A stretch of DNA of 64,000 bases from an uncultured Pseudomonadota bacterium. Its GTDB lineage: Bacteria; Pseudomonadota; Gammaproteobacteria; Steroidobacterales; Steroidobacteraceae. Shown one piece after another: positions 25,102 through 33,111 of the stretch (the stretch's first letter is position 1; each line of letters starts with the position of its first letter). The DNA is taken from contig CAIKMS010000033.1 in NCBI GenBank assembly GCA_903828595.1, positions 124,001 to 188,000 of the forward strand. Direction: 5' to 3'. The notes under the pieces were generated by a model, which did no database searches, was not told the origin of the DNA, and saw only the letters and a program-made list of their open reading frames with translations. The translations under genes and the position numbers were made by a program.

Positions 25102-25881
25102 CTAAAATGCGCCAGGAAAGACTCCTCCGTCGATAAGTAAGTTCTGCCCGGTAATGTAGCTTGCATGCGTGCTGCATAAAAACGCGCAGGTGTTTCCGAA
25201 TTCCTCGCTCGTGCCAAAGCGCTTAGCAGGAATGTCCAAACGGTCCGCTTCGGCGATAGAAGCTTCGGAGACGCCTGCCTGAAGGGCCCGCCGATCGCGC
25301 CCTTGCTTTAGTCTTTTGGTATCAAAAGACCCAGGCAGTAGATTATTGATGGTGACGTTGTTTGCAATGACACTACGTGCAATTCCACCCAGGAACGCGG
25401 TTAGACCAGCACGTGCCCCGCTCGATAGATCCAATCCCGCGACCGGCATTTTGACGGAAATCGAGGTGATATTCACGATTCGTCCAAATCCACGCGCGAC
25501 CATACCGTCTAAGACTTTTTGAATCAGTTCAATAGGCGTCACCATATTCATGGTCACACCATCCAGCATGGCAGCACGATCTAACTCACGGAAATCTCTG
25601 AATGGCGGGCCGCCGTTGTTGTTAATCAAAATATCCGGTTCCGGACAAGCCGCCAACAAAGCGGCTTGTCCCTGCGCCGTACTCACGTCTGCACATACCA
25701 CCGTCACATCGACCCCAGCTGCCAGACGTATTTCAGCCGCCGTTCGCTCTAACTTTTCCGCGTCACGTCCATTAATGACCACAGAGACGCCAGCCATTGC
25801 CAGTGCAAGCGCACAACCCTTGCCCAGCCCGTCACTGGAAGCGCAAATTATTGCCTTACGGCCTCGAATCCCTAAGTCCAT
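25102..25881 (-). CDS. Short-chain dehydrogenase/reductase lacking the YxxxK motif
   Basis: A 259-aa SDR-fold protein. The N-terminal cofactor loop ASSDGLGKG and NNNGGPP (88-94, in place of NNAG) are present, as is S140. Thirteen residues later, where the catalytic Tyr and Lys should be, the sequence reads GLDLSSGARAG: Tyr is replaced by L152 and Lys by A156. A known SDR subgroup shows the same loss, so this is not a sequencing accident. It may bind cofactor without classical reduction or use another mechanism. AAGGAG lies 5 nt before the ATG. It is last in the cdhA-tetR-acyl-CoA dehydrogenase operon. Confidence 0.8.
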   Translation of the reverse strand: MDLGIRGRKAIICASSDGLGKGCALALAMAGVSVVINGRDAEKLERTAAEIRLAAGVDVTVVCADVSTAQGQAALLAACPEPDILINNNGGPPFRDFRELDRAAMLDGVTMNMVTPIELIQKVLDGMVARGFGRIVNITSISVKMPVAGLDLSSGARAGLTAFLGGIARSVIANNVTINNLLPGSFDTKRLKQGRDRRALQAGVSEASIAEADRLDIPAKRFGTSEEFGNTCAFLCSTHASYITGQNLLIDGGVFPGAF

Positions 25882-25926
25882 GACATCTCCTTGAGAAAAC
25901 GCTAGAGCACAACGCGCTGAGCCCTA

Positions 25927-27090
25927 TTAGCCACCCAACGGACGCAGCAGCGAACGCGAGATAATATGACGTTGCACTTCACTAGTGCCGTCCCAGATGC
26001 GCTCGATGCGGGCGTCACGCCAAATACGCTCCAGCGGCAGGTCCGACATCAGTCCCATGCCACCATGGATCTGCAATGCTTCGTCGGCCACCATGGCGAG
26101 CATTTCGGTAGCCTTGAGCTTAGCCATGGCCATATCCGAGTCAGTGGCAGTGCCTTGGCCTAACTTCCAAGCAGCCTCCAACGTGAGCAATTCGGCTGCA
26201 CGTAACTCCAGAGCCATATCGGCTAATTTGAAGGACACGCCCTGAAACTTGCCAATCTGTTGCCCAAACTGAACACGATCCACAGACCACTGCTTGGCCA
26301 GATCCAACGCACGTTCAGCACGGCCTAAGCAGGTTGCTGCCACCTGCAGCCGAGTAGCACTTAACCACGTGTTGGCGACTTCAAAGCCCTTATGCAACTC
26401 ACCAAGCATCTGCGACTTGGGCACTCGGCAATCGTTGAATTCTAAGATGCAGTTGTTATAACCGCGGTGCGAAACGTTCTTATAACCAGGTCGCACTTCG
26501 AAACCAGGGGTTCCCATATCCACTAACAAGGCGGTAATCAGTTTCTTCTTGCCGCGTGGTGATTCCTCTTCGCCGGAGGCGGCAAATAAAATCACAAAGT
26601 CGGCATGGTCAGCATGGCTGATAAAATGCTTGGTGCCGTTAATGACAAACTCATCGCCCTGCAGGATGGCTGTGGTCTTCATGCCGCGCACGTCCGATCC
26701 GGCCGACGGTTCAGTCAAAGCCAGACAGTCAACCCGCTCGCCACGGATCGAGGGAAATAAGTACTTCTCCCGCTGCTCGCCCTCGCAAGCGAGCAGGATA
26801 TTGGAGGGCCTGCCTACACAGTTGTAATGCAGCGCATAGTGCGCCTTGCCTAATTCCTTCTCGTAAAGAATCCAGGCGACCGGATCTAGGCCTGCACCAC
26901 CGACTTCAACCGGCATATTGGCGGCATACAAGCCGGCATCAATTGCTTTCTGTTTCAACTCACGGTGAAGCTCAGGGCGCAAAAAGGCAGTTTCTTCCAC
27001 TTCTTTTTCGTATGGATAGAGTTCGTTTTCAACGAAGTCCTTTGTTGCCTTCACAATCATCGACTGTTCATCAGTTAGACCAAAATTCAT
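25927..27090 (-). CDS. Acyl-CoA dehydrogenase, probable gamma-butyrobetainyl-CoA dehydrogenase
   Basis: A 387-aa FAD acyl-CoA dehydrogenase with normal family length. Motifs are LALTEPSAGSD (123-133), the GTKHFISHA strand, the RDRVQFGQ-like segment at 270-278 and the C-terminal IHGGMGLMSDLPLERIWRD. The position that normally carries the catalytic glutamate (IYEGT in short- and medium-chain enzymes) is D367 in RIWDGTSEVQ. In context it would convert gamma-butyrobetainyl-CoA to crotonobetainyl-CoA, feeding CaiD encoded 8 kb away. GGAG lies 6 nt before the ATG. Another substrate such as a 2-aminoadipate-derived CoA ester cannot be excluded. Confidence 0.83.
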   Translation of the reverse strand: MNFGLTDEQSMIVKATKDFVENELYPYEKEVEETAFLRPELHRELKQKAIDAGLYAANMPVEVGGAGLDPVAWILYEKELGKAHYALHYNCVGRPSNILLACEGEQREKYLFPSIRGERVDCLALTEPSAGSDVRGMKTTAILQGDEFVINGTKHFISHADHADFVILFAASGEEESPRGKKKLITALLVDMGTPGFEVRPGYKNVSHRGYNNCILEFNDCRVPKSQMLGELHKGFEVANTWLSATRLQVAATCLGRAERALDLAKQWSVDRVQFGQQIGKFQGVSFKLADMALELRAAELLTLEAAWKLGQGTATDSDMAMAKLKATEMLAMVADEALQIHGGMGLMSDLPLERIWRDARIERIWDGTSEVQRHIISRSLLRPLGG

Positions 27091-27101
27091 TTTTTACTCC
27101 A

Positions 27102-27767
27102 CTAGATTGCGGCAACACGCCGGGTCACTCGACCTGACGAATTACGCCTTAAATGTTCCAAATCCGAACCCACCACTTCACTTGCATGACGGTGAAGCAA
27201 ATCCAATTGCAGCTTAAGCTGCTCCATCTGACGTTCTGCCGGCCATTCTGACTGACTGGCAACAGCGCTAGCCGTAATTCCGTTAATGAAGGTAACGACC
27301 GATCGCAGGGTGGTATGGCGCAAGTTTTCAGGCCAAGTTGCCCACTGCGGCCAATGAGTGGCAAGACACCGCTCAAAAAGTCGCAGATACTCCCGGTGTA
27401 CCCATGCATTAATGCGCTTCAATCGACGGTCTGTGGAAACTTGGCCCCAAAACGCCGTCCAGAATGCACACTCGGTACGGCGCTGGGCATCCAGCGGCAG
27501 GGCTTCGGCCAAAACGGCCAATAAACCCTCAGGTTCGTCCGAGTGATTACCCAATCGTTCTTCAATACGCCGTAAGATCAATCGCAATGAGGCCAGAACG
27601 ATTTCCTGCTTAGATTCGTAGTAATGCGCAATCATGCCGGTCGTGTAACCGGTCTCCTTAGCAATACGTGCCACGGTAGCCTGCTCGAAGCCGTAAATGG
27701 CCACGACCCGGCAGGCTACCAGCGCGATCTCATCGCGCCGCTTGGCATGATCTACGAACTTAGGCAC
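27102..27767 (-). CDS. BetI-like TetR-family transcriptional regulator
   Basis: A 221-aa repressor. The N-terminal helix-turn-helix is at about residues 10-55, including ATVARIAKETGYTTGMIAHYY, and the ligand-binding domain follows with the CAFWTAFWGQ segment seen in BetI relatives. I chose GTG at 27767, 7 nt after the carnitine dehydrogenase stop with AAGGG upstream; an ATG start at 27917 would lie inside that gene and add 50 unrelated residues. Being inside the carnitine operon argues for autoregulation and control by carnitine, its CoA esters or betaine. The palindrome at 14199-14218 is a candidate target. Confidence 0.85.
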   Translation of the reverse strand: MPKFVDHAKRRDEIALVACRVVAIYGFEQATVARIAKETGYTTGMIAHYYESKQEIVLASLRLILRRIEERLGNHSDEPEGLLAVLAEALPLDAQRRTECAFWTAFWGQVSTDRRLKRINAWVHREYLRLFERCLATHWPQWATWPENLRHTTLRSVVTFINGITASAVASQSEWPAERQMEQLKLQLDLLHRHASEVVGSDLEHLRRNSSGRVTRRVAAI

Positions 27768-27774
27768 TCGCGCA

Positions 27775-29250
27775 TCAGCCCTTGGCCATACCCACACTAC
27801 GGCCTTTTTGAGTAGGCATTGCCAAACTCGCGTGTGCCGACTGCAGGGCTTTAAGCTTCTCCAAAACTGCAGGCTCAGCTGCCGAGGCCTTAGCTTCAGC
27901 TGTTGAAACATGCACATGCATCTGCTCGCCGGTAGCGACTAAGGCGTTATCGCCACGACGATGCAACGTGTGGATGACATGCAAGCGCTTGTCATCAACG
28001 CTCACCACCCGGCTCAATACATAGATCGGCTCACCAGCTTTGACTTCAGCGGCGTATGTCAGGTGCGACTCGACGGTGTAGTACATATGGCCGGCGTTAC
28101 GATAGGCATCATCGATACCCACCGAACGATAAAGCAGGTCCATCGCGTCACCAAACACCTGCGGATAACGGAAGTCTGACATGTGGCCGTTGTAATCTAC
28201 CCAGTCAGCGCGCACCACCGTATCCATGCGCAGAGGCTGACCGGCGACTGCTGCTGGAGCGTTCGCAGCGGCTTCCTCATACAGGCGCGTTTCAATCGCT
28301 TTTAAGGTTGCACCGGCGCCAATGTTGTATTGACGCAGCACCTGCTGAATCGCTACCAAATAGTCATCACGCAGTCGCTCAAGTTCACGAATAGACCGAT
28401 CACCGGCCTGTGCCTGAGTGCCTTCTACCATCCGATCAATCAACTGCTCGGTGAGCTCCGGGGCCTCCAGCTTGGTCCACGGCCACTTCAAGCACGGGCC
28501 GAACTGAGCGAGCATGTGGCGCATGCCGGGCTGACCACCCGCCAGGTGATAAATCATGTTGGTGCCCATCGCTGCCCAACGTAAACCAGGGCCGTAGATG
28601 ATCGACTCATCCAGTTCGCCAGTGGTCGCCACGCCATCATTGACCATGTGCAGAATTTCACGCCACAGGGCTTCCTGCAGTCGATCCGTCAGATGCCCTG
28701 GCACCTCACGGCGCACATGCAGAGCATGCATGCCGATGTAGGTATAAAACTTACGGGCGGCTTCAATGGTCTCTGCCGAGGTTTTTGCACCACCGACTAA
28801 CTCCACCAACGGCAACAGGTAAACAGGATTGAACGGGTGCCCGACCATCAGGCGCTCCGGTGCAATCATGTCACGCTGCAGATCACTGGGCATGATGCCC
28901 GAAGTGCTCGAGGCAATGATGACGTCTGCTGGAGCGGTGCGACTGACTTCAGCCAAGACTCGCTGCTTGAGTTCGACGTTCTCCGGAATGTTTTCCTGAA
29001 TGAAGTCAGCCTTTGCCGCCATCTCATGTAAGTCGGTAGTGAACATCAGCTTGCCTTTAGGCGGCAAGGGAGCAAAGGTCAGCCGCGCCAAAGCGGGTTC
29101 TGCGTTGGCGACCGCTCCTCGGATCCACTCTTCCATTTCCGGCTTCACATCAGCTGCGATCACGTCGATGCCATAGTGCAGCGCACGGGCTGCCCAACCA
29201 CCACCGATCACGCCAGTTCCCATCAATCCTAGTGTCTTTACGGTGCGCAT
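27775..29250 (-). CDS. L-carnitine dehydrogenase fused to a thioesterase domain
   Basis: A 491-aa two-domain enzyme. Residues 1-320 form a 3-hydroxyacyl-CoA-dehydrogenase-type NAD enzyme: GLMGTGVIGGGWA (8-20) binds NAD, and H138 in GHPFNP is the expected catalytic histidine. Residues about 340-470 form a hotdog thioesterase with WVDYNGH at 350-356. The same fusion is known for carnitine dehydrogenase of Sinorhizobium. The enzyme would oxidise carnitine to 3-dehydrocarnitine and hydrolyse betainyl-CoA made by the BKACE enzyme to glycine betaine. AAGGA lies well placed before the ATG. It heads a minus-strand operon with a TetR regulator, an acyl-CoA dehydrogenase and an SDR. Single-domain carnitine dehydrogenases are about 320 aa, which makes the fusion clear. 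Confidence 0.92.
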   Translation of the reverse strand: MRTVKTLGLMGTGVIGGGWAARALHYGIDVIAADVKPEMEEWIRGAVANAEPALARLTFAPLPPKGKLMFTTDLHEMAAKADFIQENIPENVELKQRVLAEVSRTAPADVIIASSTSGIMPSDLQRDMIAPERLMVGHPFNPVYLLPLVELVGGAKTSAETIEAARKFYTYIGMHALHVRREVPGHLTDRLQEALWREILHMVNDGVATTGELDESIIYGPGLRWAAMGTNMIYHLAGGQPGMRHMLAQFGPCLKWPWTKLEAPELTEQLIDRMVEGTQAQAGDRSIRELERLRDDYLVAIQQVLRQYNIGAGATLKAIETRLYEEAAANAPAAVAGQPLRMDTVVRADWVDYNGHMSDFRYPQVFGDAMDLLYRSVGIDDAYRNAGHMYYTVESHLTYAAEVKAGEPIYVLSRVVSVDDKRLHVIHTLHRRGDNALVATGEQMHVHVSTAEAKASAAEPAVLEKLKALQSAHASLAMPTQKGRSVGMAKG

Positions 29251-29437
29251 TAGTCATCCTTAAAAAAGTTAACAAACGATTGGCGTTGCGCGCGGCAAAG
29301 CGCGACGGGTGAAGCGCTTAGATGCGCTCACAAAAAACCCTGACACTGCGCGGTCCCTGAAATCGGTCCGTCGGTAATGTCATAGCCATAATAATACAAT
29401 CCAAACCGGCCCGTCTGCGTGTACGCCTCGCCCGCGC

Positions 29438-30253
29438 CTAAGTCAGGTGTTTTAAGTAATCTTGAGCTTGCCGCACTGCGGCACCCACCGTAAACGGGTT
29501 ACCGTCCCAGCATCGCACGGGCCAGACCCCAAATACGGCGTTTGTCAAAAAGACCTCATCCGCTGTTGCCAGCGTCTCGGGGTATAAATCAACCTCTCGA
29601 ACCGGATTCCCCGCGGCCGCCATCCAATGCATTAAACCGGCACGCAAAGTGCCAGCCACCCCACAGCGGTCCACTCGAGGCGTCATCCAGATCTGATTAA
29701 CTACGGCAAAAACATTACTCATCGTCCCGCACACGATGCGCCCTCCCATGTCTAGCATTAAGCCCTCTTGCGGTGAGGCCTCCGCCCATTCTGAGCGCGC
29801 GCAAACCTGTTCGAGGCGATTCAAATGCTTAAGACCCGCCAAGCGCGGCTGAATCGCTAAGCGAGTTTGGCAGGTACGAATCTCAACGCCATGCTCCGCC
29901 CAGTCGCTGGGGTATTCCGGGGCTGCATAGGTCGCTATCCACCGAGTAGGGACCGCCCCAGGATTCGGGCGGTAACCACGCCCCCCCTCGCCACGAGTGA
30001 CAATCAATTTGAGTACTCCTACCGCAGAATCACGGCTGGCCATTGCCAGTTCGTGACGAAGAACCTCAAGATCCGGGAGTGGTATGGCCAACTGGGCGCA
30101 ACCGCGCGTCAAGCGAGCTAAGTGCAAATCCAGCGAGCGAATTTGACCTCGGACGACCCTACAGGTCTCAAAGAGTCCGTCACCGTACTGAAAGCCGCGA
30201 TCGGTGCTGCTGACTTGAGCGCTCGGCGTACCGTTAATCCAGCATTGAAGCAT
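29438..30253 (-). CDS. pabC: Aminodeoxychorismate lyase
   Basis: A 271-aa fold-type IV PLP enzyme that converts 4-amino-4-deoxychorismate to p-aminobenzoate and pyruvate for folate synthesis. DRGFQYGDGLFET (18-30) and the PLP lysine K142 in AGLKHLNRLEQV mark the family, with EVFLTNAVFGVWPV near the C-terminus. Its ATG lies 3 nt after the pabB stop, so the two are one operon. A D-amino acid or branched-chain aminotransferase is unlikely given the partner gene. Confidence 0.9.
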   Translation of the reverse strand: MLQCWINGTPSAQVSSTDRGFQYGDGLFETCRVVRGQIRSLDLHLARLTRGCAQLAIPLPDLEVLRHELAMASRDSAVGVLKLIVTRGEGGRGYRPNPGAVPTRWIATYAAPEYPSDWAEHGVEIRTCQTRLAIQPRLAGLKHLNRLEQVCARSEWAEASPQEGLMLDMGGRIVCGTMSNVFAVVNQIWMTPRVDRCGVAGTLRAGLMHWMAAAGNPVREVDLYPETLATADEVFLTNAVFGVWPVRCWDGNPFTVGAAVRQAQDYLKHLT

Positions 30254-30256
30254 CGC

Positions 30257-31600
30257 TTAGGTCCGTACTCCGAGCCCGCGCAGCAACCCCCGCGCCTTAG
30301 CACGTGTTTCGTCCAGCTCTTTTTGCGGTTGTGAATCTGCGACGACCCCGGCACCGGCCCGGACCTCCAGGAAACCGTTAGCGATGGTCGCCGTGCGAAT
30401 CAGGATATTTAGGTCCAGCGTGCCGTCGCGGTTCAGATACCCAAACGAACCGGTGTAGGCGCCCCTGGCAACGCCTTCAATCTCGCTAATGATTTGCATG
30501 CAGCGCACTTTAGGGCAGCCCGTAATAGTACCGCCGGGGAAAACTCCGCGAATGACATCACCGGGGGTGAGATTTGCCAGTAGCCGGCCTTTCACGTTAG
30601 AGACCAAATGGTGAACATGGGCGTAGGACTCCACAACACCAAACTCATCGACTTTCACCGTGCCAGGTTCACACAACCGTCCAAGGTCGTTACGCGCCAA
30701 GTCAATGAGCATCACGTGCTCGGCCTTTTCCTTAGCGCTTGCCAATAAATCGTGAATTGCTGCCTGATCATCGACCGCCCGAGATCGGGTTCCGGCTATT
30801 GGCCGGGTCTGGACGTACCCGTGACGAACCTCAACGAGTCTCTCCGGCGACGTGCTCAATATCTCCATCCCCGGCACATGCATGCGCCCGGAAAAGGGGC
30901 CTGGGTTTGCGCGCCGCAGCTGGTTGTAAAACTCGCTGCCGCACGCATCAAAGCTCAGCGCTGTGCGCCATTTTCGCGATAAATTGGCCTGATACACATC
31001 GCCACTGGCAATGTAGGCAAGCGCTTTTTCAACCGCGTGTAGGTATTCCTCGGGCTCATCTTCAAAAACACTCACGGCCTGAACGCGCGGCTCGCTGGGT
31101 ACGGGGACGGCTTGCAAGTCAGCCTCCATAGCATCCAGCAGTTCTTCATAGCCCCGCTCAGCCACCAATGTGGCGGCTTGATTCAGATGATCCCAAATTA
31201 CGGCCGCCGGGGCGCGAATGGCGTGCGCAACAACCTGACTGGACTGCGCCAAGGTCAACTTCGGCTCCACTTCGGCCGCCAGCTCGTAGCCTAAGTAAAG
31301 ACCCCACCCACCATGAAACGGCAGCGAACAACTCTGGATATCGACCCGTTGCGCCTGCCACCAAGCATCCAGTGCCTTTAAAAACCCCGACCGGTCTTCA
31401 TACTCTCCGATTAACCGGCCATCCCCAGTTAAAGTTACTGCAGCACCGGCTGATCGCAACAAAATGTCAAAGCGCCCCAAAGGCTCACCGACGGCCGCAC
31501 TTTCAAATACGGCTGGATAACGATCCGGATAGGCATCAACCCACGCCGCTAAGTCGGGCTTGGCGCGCAAAAAAAGTCTTCGGGTAACCACAGCTGACAT
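30257..31600 (-). CDS. pabB: Aminodeoxychorismate synthase component I
   Basis: A 447-aa chorismate-utilising enzyme that aminates chorismate to 4-amino-4-deoxychorismate. Family blocks include ASGDVYQANLSRKW, STSPERLV, TRPIAGTRSR, LIDLARNDLGR and GCPKVRCMQIISEIE. It is directly followed by pabC. The glutamine amidotransferase partner (PabA/TrpG) is not in the window. The pair supplies p-aminobenzoate, and folD next door uses the resulting cofactor; this fits the folate demand of the methyl-stripping enzymes elsewhere in the window. Confidence 0.93.
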   Translation of the reverse strand: MSAVVTRRLFLRAKPDLAAWVDAYPDRYPAVFESAAVGEPLGRFDILLRSAGAAVTLTGDGRLIGEYEDRSGFLKALDAWWQAQRVDIQSCSLPFHGGWGLYLGYELAAEVEPKLTLAQSSQVVAHAIRAPAAVIWDHLNQAATLVAERGYEELLDAMEADLQAVPVPSEPRVQAVSVFEDEPEEYLHAVEKALAYIASGDVYQANLSRKWRTALSFDACGSEFYNQLRRANPGPFSGRMHVPGMEILSTSPERLVEVRHGYVQTRPIAGTRSRAVDDQAAIHDLLASAKEKAEHVMLIDLARNDLGRLCEPGTVKVDEFGVVESYAHVHHLVSNVKGRLLANLTPGDVIRGVFPGGTITGCPKVRCMQIISEIEGVARGAYTGSFGYLNRDGTLDLNILIRTATIANGFLEVRAGAGVVADSQPQKELDETRAKARGLLRGLGVRT

Positions 31601-31810
31601 AAAGGCTCGCGACTCCGGTCGTTATAACTTTGCCTGCGGCAAGCGCAAGGCAGGTGAATTGTGCCGTTTCGTGCCCGTGATATCGAGCAGCGGTCGTCAT
31701 AATTTCAAAGCTAAACTTTACACCGCCGGCGCATACCGCGATGCTACGCGCCTCGCCGTTGGTGGCAGTCCGCTTTTTGGTCGCTTTTTTATCAGTTGGG
31801 GTCTTGTATT

Positions 31811-32677
31811 GTGGTTGCAAAAATCATTGACGGTCGCGAAGTTGCGCGAAAACTGCGTGGTGAATACGCCGTACGAGTTTCAGAACTTAAGGCGCAAAAC
31901 GGTCGGGCTCCCGGTCTCGCGGTCATTTTGGTCGGAGATAACCCCGCCTCCCAAGTCTACGTCCGTAACAAGGTACGCGCATGCAGTGACGTCGGGATTG
32001 ACTCTAAGTTCATTGCGCTTCCGGCCAACACAACGCAAGCCGCCTTGCTACAGCAAGTTGATGACCTTAACGGCGATATGACTATTGATGGCATCTTAAT
32101 TCAGCTGCCGCTGCCACCCCACATTGATATTCGTGACGTTCTGGAACGCATTTCCGTCGAAAAAGACGTTGACGGGTTTCACCTGTACAACGTCGGCGGC
32201 TTGGTGACCGGAAGCACGGTTTTTTCACCGTGCACGCCGTATGGCGTGCAAAAACTCCTTGAGCACGAGAAAATCCCAGTCGAAGGCGCGAACGTTGTTG
32301 TTGTGGGTGCCAGCAATATCGTAGGAAAACCTACCGCTTTAATGTTGATGAGTCAGGACGCCACCGTTTGTATCTGCCACAAAAAGACCCGAGACCTGGC
32401 GCAATTTACCTTGTTGGCCGATATCCTGGTGGTGGCGGCCGGTGTGCCTGGCCTGATCGTGCCGCAGATGGTTAAAACTGGCGCCGTGGTAATTGACGTC
32501 GGCATTAATCGGTTGCCGGACGGCACATTGATCGGTGATGTCGATTTTGAAGGAGTCCGTCAAAAAGCCTCTTACATCACGCCAGTACCAGGCGGGGTCG
32601 GACCCATGACGGTAACCATGTTGCTACACAACACCATCGTTTCCGCTGAGCGGACTCTGGCAGCCAGCAAGCGCTGA
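31811..32677 (+). CDS. folD: Methylenetetrahydrofolate dehydrogenase / methenyl-THF cyclohydrolase
   Basis: A 288-aa bifunctional enzyme that oxidises 5,10-methylene-THF to 10-formyl-THF. Y50 and K54 in QVYVRNK form the catalytic pair, DGILIQLPLPPHI and VVVGASNIVGKPTALML (NADP site) are diagnostic, and the end carries TPVPGGVGPMTV. I start at GTG 31811 with GGGG 9 nt upstream, which gives the usual short N-terminus; TTG at 31796 is an alternative. It is divergent from pabB. In this window it would drain the methylene-THF made by the sarcosine and dimethylglycine enzymes. Confidence 0.95.
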   Translation: MVAKIIDGREVARKLRGEYAVRVSELKAQNGRAPGLAVILVGDNPASQVYVRNKVRACSDVGIDSKFIALPANTTQAALLQQVDDLNGDMTIDGILIQLPLPPHIDIRDVLERISVEKDVDGFHLYNVGGLVTGSTVFSPCTPYGVQKLLEHEKIPVEGANVVVVGASNIVGKPTALMLMSQDATVCICHKKTRDLAQFTLLADILVVAAGVPGLIVPQMVKTGAVVIDVGINRLPDGTLIGDVDFEGVRQKASYITPVPGGVGPMTVTMLLHNTIVSAERTLAASKR

Positions 32678-33111
32678 TCCGAGGCAGCGCGAGGTCTGTT
32701 GTCTAACACGTAGCGCTCGCGCAACAGTTCGCCAATGGCGCGTCGCAACAATCGCGACTGCGTAGTACGCGCAAGCAACAGCCACAGGCTCTCAATGGCG
32801 CTGCTTATCGTTGCGCGATGCACCATTTTATCGCAGTCCATCGCTCTCAAGCGGTTGAAGGCGTAAATGTCACGCAGTCCCAAGGATGCGCCTGACTCTT
32901 AAGGTTGCGTACAGTACTTCCTTAAGGGAATATAACGCCCGGCTGGCGTATCTCTCCTTTTGTTGTATTCACGCAAGACGATCCATCCGGTGCGATCCTC
33001 GCGCATGACAGCTCAGGCAATAAGGTACGGCGCGTCGTAGGTCTGTAGGCTCTTCAAAAGAGCCTTAATGCAGACTCGCGACCTACATCATTTTTTAAAG
33101 AGGCTAGATTA
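32678..33111. other. Intergenic, 434 bp, with a hairpin before the TonB receptor
   Basis: No supported gene. An 8-bp perfect stem with a 3-nt loop lies at 33047-33065 (AGGCTCTT / AAGAGCCT), inside the likely untranslated leader of the receptor gene, and has no T tract after it. A minus-strand frame covering 32572-32883 has no family features. Confidence 0.4.

Noticed and set aside
27768..27917. Longer N-terminus for the BetI-like regulator
   Set aside because: It overlaps the end of the carnitine dehydrogenase fusion and adds about 50 unrelated residues; GTG at 27767 has a good ribosome-binding site.
31560..32081. 173-codon plus-strand frame spanning the pabB-folD gap
   Set aside because: It overlaps the start of pabB on the other strand and the start of folD in another frame, and shows no family features.
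32572..32883. Small minus-strand frame between folD and the TonB receptor gene
   Set aside because: It overlaps the folD end, is rich in Arg and Leu without motifs, and lacks a convincing ribosome-binding site.
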